A stretch of 49,520 nucleotides of DNA from Bdellovibrionales bacterium (GTDB lineage Bacteria; Bdellovibrionota; Bdellovibrionia; Bdellovibrionales; UBA1609). This document shows, piece by piece, positions 1 through 7,286 of this stretch. The notes under the pieces were generated by a model. The model saw only the letters and a program-made list of their open reading frames with translations, searched no databases and was not told where the DNA came from. The stretch lies in assembly GCA_023299885.1 (NCBI GenBank), contig JALZUS010000031.1:1-49520 (forward strand). The letters are read 5' to 3'. The position numbers and the translations under genes are program-made. The stretch's first letter is position 1. Each line of letters opens with the position of its first letter.

Positions 1-433
1 CTGGCTCTTCAAATACTGGCTCTTCAAATTTTGGTTCGTCTTCAAAATCATTAAAACTTACATCTTCATTAGCCTCAAAGTTACTGTCTTTAGAGATTTC
101 AATTTCTTCGACAATTTCCTTAGGAGCTTCTAACTCACTTTCAACTACAGATTCATTGTCAAAAGAATCAAAGCTAGGCTCTTCTGTTGGGATCTCAAAA
201 CCTGTTTCAACATCAGCTACTGGCGCATCAAAGCTAGGCTCAGGGTCATCAACAGGGAAAGAGGGCTCTCCTGGGAACGACTCTTCTGGCGCATTAGAAT
301 TTGAAGTAGCTCCATTTGTGCTTGAAAAAAAATCTCTCTCATCATCTGAAAAATCATCTATTTTCTGAGCAAATAATGGGCTCACACCTACTGCACAAAT
401 AACCAACAATAATATTTTTATATATTTTTTCAA
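1..433 (-). CDS. exported acidic low-complexity protein, N-terminal part (runs off the window)
   Basis: Reading from 433 on the minus strand, a TTG codon follows a good Shine-Dalgarno (AGAGGA, about 7 nt upstream) and opens a frame with no stop down to base 1. The product begins with a Sec signal peptide (MKKYIKILLLVICAVGV..LFAQ). A strongly acidic region rich in Glu, Asp, Pro, Ser and Phe follows, with imperfect repeats such as EEPSFD, DPEPSFD and FEEPVFEEP. The C-terminal part lies outside the window, so no family can be named. The acidic segment is probably disordered and could be a linker or a cation-binding region. The gene is transcribed away from comEC. A plus-strand reading frame over the same bases is only its shadow. 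Confidence 0.7.
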   Translation of the reverse strand, partial: MKKYIKILLLVICAVGVSPLFAQKIDDFSDDERDFFSSTNGATSNSNAPEESFPGEPSFPVDDPEPSFDAPVADVETGFEIPTEEPSFDSFDNESVVESELEAPKEIVEEIEISKDSNFEANEDVSFNDFEDEPKFEEPVFEEP

Positions 434-902
434 AACAGTATCCTCTAGTCTTTTAACTAAGCATGAAGTTTAATTAACACGCCTTGGTATAGAGTACCTA
501 AATCTCTAAATAGAAGAAAGAAATTGAGCACTTACGAGCTAGGTTTAAGTTTGTGTATTCTGCAATCTGGCCTAAAGATAGCAGCTACATTATTCAACAT
601 ATCCGCCCTATTAAAAGACTCTGTAAGAAAATTTGCCTGGTTATTAGCGCGCTATTAGAGTTATCCACAGCGAATGTGGAATGGAGCCATTTACATGCCC
701 CAAAGACCAGGTCCAGTCTTTATTTCAGCGATTTGAGTGTTTAAAAGGCATAGTATAAATGCCTAATATTACTAGGTATTTTAAGTAATAGAAGCTCAAA
801 ATATTTACAATTTAAGAATCTGTATTCTATATTTAAAACATCTGTCACAAACTTAAATCTAACAAAGCAAAACAAGACTTAAAATTTGCACAAATCATTT
901 TA
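434..902. other. 469-bp intergenic region between divergent genes
   Basis: I see no convincing gene here. A 63-codon plus-strand frame at 553-744 lacks an SD and family resemblance. The stretch holds one exact DnaA-box match (TTATCCACA, 661-669) without a cluster of further boxes. It also holds an AT-rich imperfect inverted repeat around 746-780 (AGGCAT..ATGCCT and AATGCCTA..TAGGTATT). The promoters for the divergent genes at 433 and 903 must lie here, but I cannot place them with confidence. Confidence 0.5.
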
Positions 903-1811
903 ATGCTACTTACAGCCATTTTGCTCTGCTTATATTGTTCACTTGTGATGGATTCCTCATTAATTTATCCGATTAAAAAATTAGCAATCATGCTTAATAA
1001 TTATTGCAGCTCTTATTTTACCGATGGCCTTCTCTCAACACCTATCAATCAATCTCTAGTTTGTGGTTCAAAACTAAGCAACACGAATTCAATTAAGTAT
1101 TATTTTTCACAACTCGGAGTGATACATCTTCTAATTGCATCAGGAGCTCACCTTTATTTTTTAAAAATTATTGCCAATATAGGCTTAAAGTTTATACCCA
1201 TAAAAAAACAAGCTAAATATATCCTAATAAATACTCTGCTCTTTTTGTATGTTGCTATCTCTGCTTTTAACCCTCCCCTGCTAAGGGCCTTTATAGGCCT
1301 CTCAATACTGCAAAAATCACAGTTCTCAAAACTTCACTGGAAAAGCTTAACAGCGCTCTTAACAAGTATTGCTTGCAGCCTGCTCTTAGACACTAAGCTA
1401 TGGAATTCTTATTCGCTTATTTTAAGCTGGGTTGTGTGCAGCGCTCTTAGTCTAAATTTAAGGCCTTTAAAGAAATGTACTCTCATTTATTTCATATCTT
1501 TACCTATTCTTTTACAGTTTCAGTGGGTCCACCCTATTTCTATTATTACCAACTTATTGTTTGCCCCTGTCTTTTCAGTCATTCACTTCCCCTTAAGCTT
1601 TTTAAGCCTAACTTCTGAAACCGCAAGCTTACTCAGCAATAATATTTGGATATTAACTCTAGAGGTTTTTAAACGCATACAGCAAAATATCAGCTTTAGC
1701 GCTTTCAAAATAAAGGCACCTATTTATTGGCTTTGGCTTTATGCCTTAACATTGCATGTTTTAGTTTCTCTGTACTCTAGAAACCAAAAAAGAAAGTTTT
1801 ATTTTTCATGA
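903..1811 (+). CDS. comEC: ComEC/Rec2-like competence membrane channel (stand-alone membrane domain)
   Basis: This is a 302-residue polytopic membrane protein matching the competence domain of ComEC, the inner-membrane channel that passes one DNA strand into the cytoplasm during transformation. The diagnostic stretch GVIHLLIASGAHLYFL (about residues 72-87) corresponds to the conserved loop usually written H-L-x-A-I-S-G-x-H. NPPLLRAFI (about 119-127) matches the conserved RA motif. Several hydrophobic segments follow to the C-terminus. It lacks the N-terminal OB-like domain and the C-terminal metallo-beta-lactamase domain of full-length ComEC (usually 700-800 residues). The latter is encoded by the next gene, which overlaps by 4 bp (ATGA). 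No clear SD precedes the ATG. The family call is firm. Activity of the split form is inferred. Confidence 0.8.
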   Translation: MLLTAILLCLYCSLVMDSSLIYPIKKLAIMLNNYCSSYFTDGLLSTPINQSLVCGSKLSNTNSIKYYFSQLGVIHLLIASGAHLYFLKIIANIGLKFIPIKKQAKYILINTLLFLYVAISAFNPPLLRAFIGLSILQKSQFSKLHWKSLTALLTSIACSLLLDTKLWNSYSLILSWVVCSALSLNLRPLKKCTLIYFISLPILLQFQWVHPISIITNLLFAPVFSVIHFPLSFLSLTSETASLLSNNIWILTLEVFKRIQQNISFSAFKIKAPIYWLWLYALTLHVLVSLYSRNQKRKFYFS

Positions 1812-2506
1812 GACTTATTTTTTTACTTTTACTTATTCCTTTAAAATTAAATTCTTATATGTTTGAAAAAAAATTAATTATTTGGAATGTAGGCCAAGGG
1901 CAATGGCTAACTTATGTAACGGATAAAAGTTGTTTGCATATAGACATGGGAGGTGAAGCCTCTAATTTTAATAAAGTTTCTCAGCATTGCTACCAAAAAC
2001 AAAACCCTGTGCTTATTACTCATAACGACTATGACCATATTGGTTTTATAAAAAAAGCTTATTACAGCCTTCCTCATTTATGCTTGGTTCACCCAAATAC
2101 ATCTAAATACTTAAGACAAATACCTCTTTGTGATAAGCCCCCTGAGCTTTACAACGAAGCCTCCCATAAACCCTCTTTACGTTTTAAAATTTCAAAAAAT
2201 GATCTCAGCCGAGTATTTAAAACAGGACCTGTACTTATCCCTGGCGACAGCACCAAACGACAAGAAAAATTATGGAGCTTAAGAAAAGACTATAAAACAA
2301 CGACCTTAATTTTAGGCCACCATGGCAGCAAAACAAGCACCTCTAAACATCTACTTAATAATTTACCTCGATTAAAACAAGCCATAGCTTCTGCCAGATA
2401 CAAAAAGTATAAACACCCTCATTGGACAGTTGTTAACAGGCTTAAACACAAAGGCGCCGGCCTCATAACAACTGAACATTGGGGCAACATACATATAGAA
2501 ATGTAG
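1808..2506 (+). CDS. ComEC-type metallo-beta-lactamase domain protein
   Basis: This 232-residue protein corresponds to the C-terminal metallo-beta-lactamase-fold domain of ComEC. It has the family opening WNVGQGQW (about residues 25-32) and the metal motif THNDYDHIG (HxDxDH). PGDSTKRQEK supplies the later Asp, LGHHGSKTSTS a later His, and the KYKHPH element follows. The first 16 or so residues are hydrophobic (MRLIFLLLLIPLKLNS), so the domain is probably exported or anchored. That fits the periplasmic position of this domain in intact ComEC, where it is thought to degrade the non-transported DNA strand. The 4-bp ATGA overlap with the channel gene implies translational coupling, so the two likely form one functional unit. 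Confidence 0.82.
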   Translation: MRLIFLLLLIPLKLNSYMFEKKLIIWNVGQGQWLTYVTDKSCLHIDMGGEASNFNKVSQHCYQKQNPVLITHNDYDHIGFIKKAYYSLPHLCLVHPNTSKYLRQIPLCDKPPELYNEASHKPSLRFKISKNDLSRVFKTGPVLIPGDSTKRQEKLWSLRKDYKTTTLILGHHGSKTSTSKHLLNNLPRLKQAIASARYKKYKHPHWTVVNRLKHKGAGLITTEHWGNIHIEM

Positions 2507-2511
2507 CAAAG

Positions 2512-2551
2512 TTGACTTATTACACCATCTGTAATAGTGTAATAGAAGGAG
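2512..2551 (+). promoter_or_regulatory. higBA promoter/operator: inverted repeat TATTACAC-N11-GTGTAATA plus SD
   Basis: A TTGACT -35-like hexamer (2512-2517) is followed by a perfect 8-bp inverted repeat, TATTACAC at 2518-2525 and GTGTAATA at 2537-2544. The right arm covers the expected -10 position (about 2535-2540, a weak TAGTGT). A strong SD (AAGGAG, 2546-2551) follows directly, 4 nt before the toxin ATG. Symmetric repeats overlapping the promoter are the usual binding sites of HigA-type antitoxins, so autoregulation is the natural reading. The repeat is seen directly. Its function is inferred. Confidence 0.6.
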
Positions 2552-2555
2552 AATT

Positions 2556-2852
2556 ATGATTATAAGTCTTGAGAACAAGGTTGCTAAAGATATTTGGGAA
2601 ACCAATGCCTCTAAAAGCCTACCTAAGGATTTATGGCTTAGAGCTAAAGCACTACTTACTATAATGCATGCAACTCAAGACATTAATGATTTAAAAATAA
2701 AAGGGCAACCACCCAACATAAGACTACATAAGCTAAAAGGCTTAAGAAAAGATTTTTGGAGCGTTACCATAAAACTACCTTGGTGTATTACTTTTAAATT
2801 TAAAAATGGAGAGTTTTCTAACGTCAAAATTGAGAACTATCACAAAGGATAA
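2556..2852 (+). CDS. higB: HigB/RelE-family toxin (mRNA interferase)
   Basis: This 98-residue basic protein has the length and pattern of HigB (plasmid-maintenance killer) toxins: ALLTIMHATQDINDLKIKGQPPNIRLHKLKGLRK.. followed by a WSVTIKLPWCITFKF core, typical of the RelE fold. HigB toxins cleave mRNA on the ribosome. In contrast to most type II systems, HigB precedes its antitoxin, as it does here. The ATG at 2556 has an AAGGAG SD 4 nt upstream. The antitoxin starts 4 bp after the toxin stop. The family assignment is strong from context and sequence. The catalytic residues were not individually verified. Confidence 0.85.
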   Translation: MIISLENKVAKDIWETNASKSLPKDLWLRAKALLTIMHATQDINDLKIKGQPPNIRLHKLKGLRKDFWSVTIKLPWCITFKFKNGEFSNVKIENYHKG

Positions 2853-2856
2853 AAAA

Positions 2857-3117
2857 ATGATTAAAAACAATAAACCTCTTCACCCTGGTATTATTTTATC
2901 TGAAGTCTATATGTCTGAAATGGGACTCAATCAAACACAGCTTTCAAAATTATGCGGATGCTCACATAGGAAAATCAATGAGATTGTAAATGGTCGCCGA
3001 GGCATCTCTGCAAGCTTTGCTATTATTCTTGAAAAAACTTTAGATACTAGTGCAGAAATGTGGGTGCGTATGCAGGCTGATTTTGACCTCTATCAAGCCC
3101 GCATAAAGGTGGCTTAG
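2857..3117 (+). CDS. higA: HigA-family antitoxin, XRE-type helix-turn-helix
   Basis: This 86-residue protein opens with the HigA-type sequence PLHPGIILSEVYMSEMGLNQTQLSKLCGC. The HTH then continues with SHRKINEIVNGRRGISASFAIILEK and ends in the characteristic SAEMWVRMQADFDLYQARIK. It should bind HigB and repress the operon through the inverted repeat at 2518-2544. I chose the ATG at 2857 because it sits just behind the higB stop with AAAGGA upstream, and because homologs begin close to the HPG motif. An in-frame ATG at 2806 would lie inside the toxin gene and add 17 unrelated residues. Confidence 0.88.
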   Translation: MIKNNKPLHPGIILSEVYMSEMGLNQTQLSKLCGCSHRKINEIVNGRRGISASFAIILEKTLDTSAEMWVRMQADFDLYQARIKVA

Positions 3118-3136
3118 AGTTGTTTTAAAATTAAAA

Positions 3137-3157
3137 GAGGTGTTTACAACACACCTC
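3137..3157 (+). terminator. hairpin downstream of higBA, possible terminator
   Basis: GAGGTGT (3137-3143) and ACACCTC (3151-3157) form a perfect 7-bp stem with a 7-nt loop, 20 bp after the higA stop. A T-rich stretch (CTTTTT) follows only about 12 nt later, so this is a weak or atypical intrinsic terminator. Confidence 0.4.
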
Positions 3158-3264
3158 ATATCTCACCTTTTTAAACAGACCTAAGTCACCAATTAAATAT
3201 TTCCTTTGAGCTACCCACTAAAGCTCCGATAACAACTTGTAAACATTTAAAAAAGGAATAAAGC

Positions 3265-3711
3265 ATGAAAATATTATTTTTTAGCACTCTATTACTTCTA
3301 CTAAGCTCTTGCGATCAATCTAGCAAAACAACAAGCAGTGCACCTGAAGCAAGTAGGGTTTTAGCTAGCGCCACTGATTTATCAAAAGTTGGCCAATGTA
3401 TAAAAAAGTCTTTTACAGAGCGAATAGAAACCCCTTCATCATTTCAGACTGGGGACGACTACGAGCTTAGCTACGAATTTACTAATAGTGCTATCGACCA
3501 GCATTCTGTAGTTAACAGTATACTTGAATTTAACTTTGCAAGAGACAGATTTGACAGCTTAAAACTTGGAAGAAATATTTCATTTAAAGCAAAAAATAAA
3601 GAGACAAAACTTGAATCATGTCCTGAAAACACTGAACATGTTGTCCTTAACTCTTTTGATGCGAAATACCAAATATACTCGTGGACCTGCATAGGCTCTT
3701 GCGTCGAATAA
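3265..3711 (+). CDS. small predicted lipoprotein of unknown function
   Basis: This 148-residue protein has a short lipoprotein signal peptide: MKILFF, a hydrophobic leucine run, then the lipobox LSSC with lipidated Cys16. The residue after that cysteine is Asp (C-D-Q). In Escherichia coli, Asp at +2 keeps lipoproteins in the inner membrane. Whether that rule holds here is unknown. The mature part begins with a Ser/Thr-rich linker and carries four further cysteines (QCIKK, ESCPEN, WTCIGSC), possibly two disulfides. An AAAGGAAT element precedes the ATG. I recognise no family. It is convergent with ald across a terminator hairpin. Confidence 0.75.
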   Translation: MKILFFSTLLLLLSSCDQSSKTTSSAPEASRVLASATDLSKVGQCIKKSFTERIETPSSFQTGDDYELSYEFTNSAIDQHSVVNSILEFNFARDRFDSLKLGRNISFKAKNKETKLESCPENTEHVVLNSFDAKYQIYSWTCIGSCVE

Positions 3712-3721
3712 CCCTATAAAT

Positions 3722-3750
3722 AAAAAAAAGCCCCATAAGGAGCTTTTTTT
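3722..3750. terminator. bidirectional intrinsic terminator between the lipoprotein gene and ald
   Basis: AAAGC-C-CC (after an A run) pairs with GG-A-GCTTT across an ATAA loop, with one mismatch. It is flanked by 7-8 A on one side and 7 T on the other. It can therefore serve both the plus-strand lipoprotein gene ending at 3711 and the minus-strand ald gene ending at 3770. Confidence 0.8.
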
Positions 3751-3769
3751 CTATAATGTCTTGGAAAAA

Positions 3770-4876
3770 CTAAAACTGATAAGGCCTGTACTCCATACCC
3801 AAGTCTTTAGCTACCGGCTCGTAACAAACATTACCACCGTAAACATTAAGACCTTTAAATAATGCAGCATCTTTTTTAATAGCATCTTCTACGCCCATTG
3901 CAGCAATCATAGAACCATACCTAAAAGTAGCATTGGTTAATGCATAAGTAGAAGTCCTAGGAACTACACCCGGCATATTAGGCACACAGTAGTGAAGCAC
4001 ATCATTATAAGTAAATGTTGGCTCTTGGTGACTCGTAGGTCTACACGTCTCGATACAGCCACCTTGGTCTACAGCAACGTCTACAACAACACTCCCCGGC
4101 GCCATAGTAGAAACCAACTCTTTGCTCACTAATGTTGGAGCTTTTGCACCAGCAACAAGAACTGCACCAATAAGTAAATCGCAGTTAGTTACCGTTTCCA
4201 TAATATTCTTTTTATTTGAATAAAGTGTATCTAGTCGGCCTTGAAAAACATCATCAAGATACTCTAAGCGAGAATGATTTATATCAAGAACTGTCACTTT
4301 AGCACCAAGACCCACTGCCATTTTAGCAGCATTTGTACCAACAACTCCACCACCTAAAATAGTTACATTAGCTCTGTGTGTTCCAGTAACACCACCTAGC
4401 AATACACCCTTGCCGCCCTTATCTTTTTGCAAGTATATAGCTCCAACTTGTGTGGCCATTCTCCCTGCAACTTCACTCATTGGCACAAGCAAAGGCAAGC
4501 TACCGTTAGCTGGCTGAATTGTTTCATAAGCTATCGCTTTTACTTTTCTTTCACAAAGGACTTTTGTAAGCTCGGGCTCTGCAGCCAAATGAAGATAAGT
4601 ATATAAAATTTGATCTTCTTTCATTAAGTCATATTCAGCAGGCAATGGCTCTTTTACTTTTATGATCATTTCAGCTTTGCCATAAATTTCTTTTGCCGAA
4701 GGAAGGATTGTAGCTCCAGCCTTCTCGTAAGTCTCGTTAGTGACTCCACAGTTTAGACCGGCATTGTCTTGGATATAGACTTTGTGGCCTTCAGCCGTTA
4801 ACTGCATAACGCCAGATTCTGTTAAACCTACACGACTTTCACTAATTTTTATTTCTTTAGGAACACCTATAATCAT
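3770..4876 (-). CDS. ald: alanine dehydrogenase
   Basis: This 368-residue protein is full length for NAD-dependent L-alanine dehydrogenase, which interconverts alanine with pyruvate and ammonia. The start MIIGVPKEIKISESRVGLT carries Arg15. KVKEP carries the Lys that contacts pyruvate (about 74), and YLHLA holds the catalytic His (about 96). The dinucleotide fold is marked by ILGGGVVGTNAA (about 173-184). The end, YGGNVCYEPVAKDLG, is also typical. The ATG is preceded by a purine-rich GGGAGAAGAAGA element. It lies 41 bp downstream of lpxC on the same strand and may be co-transcribed. In amino-acid-feeding bacteria it usually works catabolically. Confidence 0.95.
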   Translation of the reverse strand: MIIGVPKEIKISESRVGLTESGVMQLTAEGHKVYIQDNAGLNCGVTNETYEKAGATILPSAKEIYGKAEMIIKVKEPLPAEYDLMKEDQILYTYLHLAAEPELTKVLCERKVKAIAYETIQPANGSLPLLVPMSEVAGRMATQVGAIYLQKDKGGKGVLLGGVTGTHRANVTILGGGVVGTNAAKMAVGLGAKVTVLDINHSRLEYLDDVFQGRLDTLYSNKKNIMETVTNCDLLIGAVLVAGAKAPTLVSKELVSTMAPGSVVVDVAVDQGGCIETCRPTSHQEPTFTYNDVLHYCVPNMPGVVPRTSTYALTNATFRYGSMIAAMGVEDAIKKDAALFKGLNVYGGNVCYEPVAKDLGMEYRPYQF

Positions 4877-4917
4877 GGTCTTCTTCTCCCTCTAATTATT
4901 TATATTACAAACAACAA

Positions 4918-5805
4918 CTAAGCTTCACCCAGCTCTACTTCTTTATAGAGGTTAGGATTGGCTAATATCTTTTTAATTAATTTATTTAACAGATCATGGC
5001 CCGACTTGTACATCTCAAAATGAGCAAGTATTGGCATACCTAATGTGGCTAAATCTCCAATAGCATCTAGTATTTTATGCCTTACAAACTCATCTTCAAA
5101 CCTTAAGCCACCAGGGTTCAACACTGAGCTATCATCCATAACAATAGCATTATCAAGGCTTCCGCCCAAAGCTAAGCCTGCAGCCTTTAAAGCTTCAACA
5201 TCTTTTAAAAAACCAAAAGTGCGTGCTTTTAAAATTTGATTTTTAAAGTTTTCGGCAGTGAGCTCTAAACTCATTTTTTGTAAACCAATTGAAGGATGCT
5301 CAAAATCAATTATGCAGTCTATTTTTAACCCATTATAAGGCTTAACCTTAACCCATTTATCACCATCAGATATTTCAAAAGGCTCTTTAATAAATACAAA
5401 CTTTTTAGGTTGGTTTTGCTGTTGAATACCAGCATTATTTAATGCATCCCAAAAGATTTGAGCGCTGCCATCACCCACTGGTATTTCAGGGCCACGGACT
5501 TCTAAAATAATATTATCAATCTGTAGCGCTGTTACTGCCGACAAACAGTGCTCGACTGTAGACACCCTAAAGAAGTCACCACCAATAGTCGTCGCCATTT
5601 GAGTGGCTTGCACATGTTTTGCCTTTACCGGCAATGAAGGTTTATTGGGAAGGTCAGACCTTTGAATATGGATACCAGTATTTTCTGGCGCAGGATGAAA
5701 AGCCAAGAAGGCCTCTTTGCCTGTATGCAAACCAATTCCATTAATCTCTACACTGCTTTTAATAGTATTCTGAAAAAACATACAGTTTCTATAACTTAAA
5801 GCCAT
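4918..5805 (-). CDS. lpxC: UDP-3-O-acyl-N-acetylglucosamine deacetylase (LpxC)
   Basis: LpxC is the zinc deacetylase that commits UDP-GlcNAc derivatives to lipid A. All key residues are visible in this 295-residue protein: STVEHCLSA (Glu85 and His86), VRHKILDAIGD (His243 and Asp247) and KSGH (His270). The GGSLDNAIV loop is present as well. These match the E. coli zinc ligands and catalytic residues. Homologs begin near FQNTIKSSVEINGIGLHTG, so an ATG at 5781 (residue 9) is an equally plausible start. Neither ATG has a clear SD. The presence of lpxC with lptD shows a lipopolysaccharide-type outer membrane. Confidence 0.95.
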   Translation of the reverse strand: MALSYRNCMFFQNTIKSSVEINGIGLHTGKEAFLAFHPAPENTGIHIQRSDLPNKPSLPVKAKHVQATQMATTIGGDFFRVSTVEHCLSAVTALQIDNIILEVRGPEIPVGDGSAQIFWDALNNAGIQQQNQPKKFVFIKEPFEISDGDKWVKVKPYNGLKIDCIIDFEHPSIGLQKMSLELTAENFKNQILKARTFGFLKDVEALKAAGLALGGSLDNAIVMDDSSVLNPGGLRFEDEFVRHKILDAIGDLATLGMPILAHFEMYKSGHDLLNKLIKKILANPNLYKEVELGEA

Positions 5806-5833
5806 TAAGATGTCATTTTAGAAGCCATCGAAA

Positions 5834-5896
5834 GGCTCTAGGCCACCCATACTCAAACCTATTGGATCTGATCTGTATAATTATTACCCTAGAGCC
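5834..5896. repeat. 9-bp perfect inverted repeat flanking the transporter-lpxC gap
   Basis: GGCTCTAGG (5834-5842) and CCTAGAGCC (5888-5896) are exact reverse complements separated by 45 nt. The right arm includes the stop codon of the upstream transporter gene. It could close a long-loop structure that shields or terminates the transcript before lpxC, or it may be chance. Confidence 0.3.
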
Positions 5897-7286
5897 ACAA
5901 GGCAATTATGTAATCACAGACCTGTAGAACCAGAGCTGTTACAATGATAGCAGGGCAAAACCATTTGATAGACCATACCCACTGCTTGTAGTTAACATCA
6001 TAATTCAGCTTACCCTCTTCATAAAACTCATTTTCAAGGTCTGATTTCTCAATACCTCTAATAAGAATTTGTGAAATAAACAGAGTTAATATAGGAAGCA
6101 TCCAGTTTACTACAAGCTGATCAAGAATTTGGAGCAAATTATAATCATAAAGCTTAATGTTTTTGAATAAACTTTGTGAAAGTGCTGGAAACAAAGAAAC
6201 AATAACAATTAAAGACGTACCTATAGTCCCAGCTTTTTGACGGCTTATCTTTTTATAATTTGCAATACCGCTAATTAAGCTTTCAGTTAAACTCAAGCTG
6301 GCACCTAAAACCCCAAGATACAAACAAAGAAAAAAGCTGAGAGCAAGCCACGATCCATAGTCAAATCTATTAAAAAAAGAAGGAGCGGCTTTAAACAACA
6401 AATCTGGCTCTTGAGACAAACCACCCATGCTAGCAAATAGAACAGGGAAAATAATTAAACCACCAACAATAGAAATAAATGTATCCCAATTAGAAACCCA
6501 AAAACCCACCTCTGGCGTTTTTGTTGTTGGCTTAAAATAACTCCCAAAAGTAACAAGCAATCCAAAGCCTAAACCTAATGTAAAACAAAGGTGGCCAATA
6601 ACATGGGCCAAAGATGACAGCTTTAGTTTTGTAAAATCTGGGTAAAAGAAAAACCTTAAAGCCTGAGGTGTTGTATCTAAGCTAAAGGATTTAAAAACCA
6701 AGAAAACAGTAAGAATACCAAAAATAGGCATGATATAACCCACCCACTTTTCTAGAGCCTCTTCTATACCCTGAGTAATCACCATTAAGACTAAAAGCAT
6801 ATGGGCACTTGCTAAAAGTATTTGTAACCATGGTTTATCAATTAAAATTTGCAAAGGAATGGATTTTGATATCATTTCCCCAGAAAAGCTAGCGCCCGCG
6901 TAGTGCACTAAGTAATGCAACACCCACCCACTCACTACAGAAAAATAAGACATTACGACAACGCAAGAAAGCATACAGATAATACCCAAATAAGGCTTAT
7001 CTTTAATGGTTATCGAAAAAAATCGAAACCATTTTTCTTTACTAAATTTCATTTGGTAATCAGCAAGACCGCCAATAACACTTTTTTTAGTAGTTTTGCC
7101 AAACATGAATTCGCCAATAAGTAATGGTGTAGCAAAAATAATCCCTAAAATAACATAAAGATAAACAAAAGCTCCGCCGCCATTTTCTGCCACCACATAA
7201 GGAAATCGCCACAGGTTACCTAGCCCAAAAGCTGTACCCATAGCAATAACGTAGAGACTAAAGCGAGATGCTTTTTTTTCCCTCAT
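5889..7286 (-). CDS. neurotransmitter:sodium symporter (SNF/NSS) family transporter
   Basis: This 465-residue inner-membrane protein has about 11-12 hydrophobic segments. The family signature lies in TM1: SLYVIAMGTAFGLGNLWRFPYV (about 10-31), with the unwound GLGNLWRFP element that binds substrate and sodium. The following ENGGGAFVYLYVI is also typical. LeuT-like members import amino acids with sodium. The exact substrate cannot be read here. The ATG directly abuts the der stop codon (0 bp gap), so it is the distal gene of the rnc-era-der run. A link to the nearby ald gene (alanine use) is possible but speculative. Confidence 0.9.
   Translation of the reverse strand: MREKKASRFSLYVIAMGTAFGLGNLWRFPYVVAENGGGAFVYLYVILGIIFATPLLIGEFMFGKTTKKSVIGGLADYQMKFSKEKWFRFFSITIKDKPYLGIICMLSCVVVMSYFSVVSGWVLHYLVHYAGASFSGEMISKSIPLQILIDKPWLQILLASAHMLLVLMVITQGIEEALEKWVGYIMPIFGILTVFLVFKSFSLDTTPQALRFFFYPDFTKLKLSSLAHVIGHLCFTLGLGFGLLVTFGSYFKPTTKTPEVGFWVSNWDTFISIVGGLIIFPVLFASMGGLSQEPDLLFKAAPSFFNRFDYGSWLALSFFLCLYLGVLGASLSLTESLISGIANYKKISRQKAGTIGTSLIVIVSLFPALSQSLFKNIKLYDYNLLQILDQLVVNWMLPILTLFISQILIRGIEKSDLENEFYEEGKLNYDVNYKQWVWSIKWFCPAIIVTALVLQVCDYIIALWL

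Noticed and set aside
156..368. Plus-strand open frame rich in Ser and Gly
   Set aside because: It is antisense to the acidic exported protein that starts at 433 with a good SD and signal peptide; the composition mirrors the repeats of that gene.
661..669. Exact DnaA box TTATCCACA, possible origin
   Set aside because: A lone box. An origin would show several boxes, an AT-rich unwinding element and dnaA/dnaN or gidA-type neighbours. One match in a window of this size can occur by chance.
553..744. 63-codon plus-strand frame in the left intergenic region
   Set aside because: No SD, no known family, unusual composition; likely chance.
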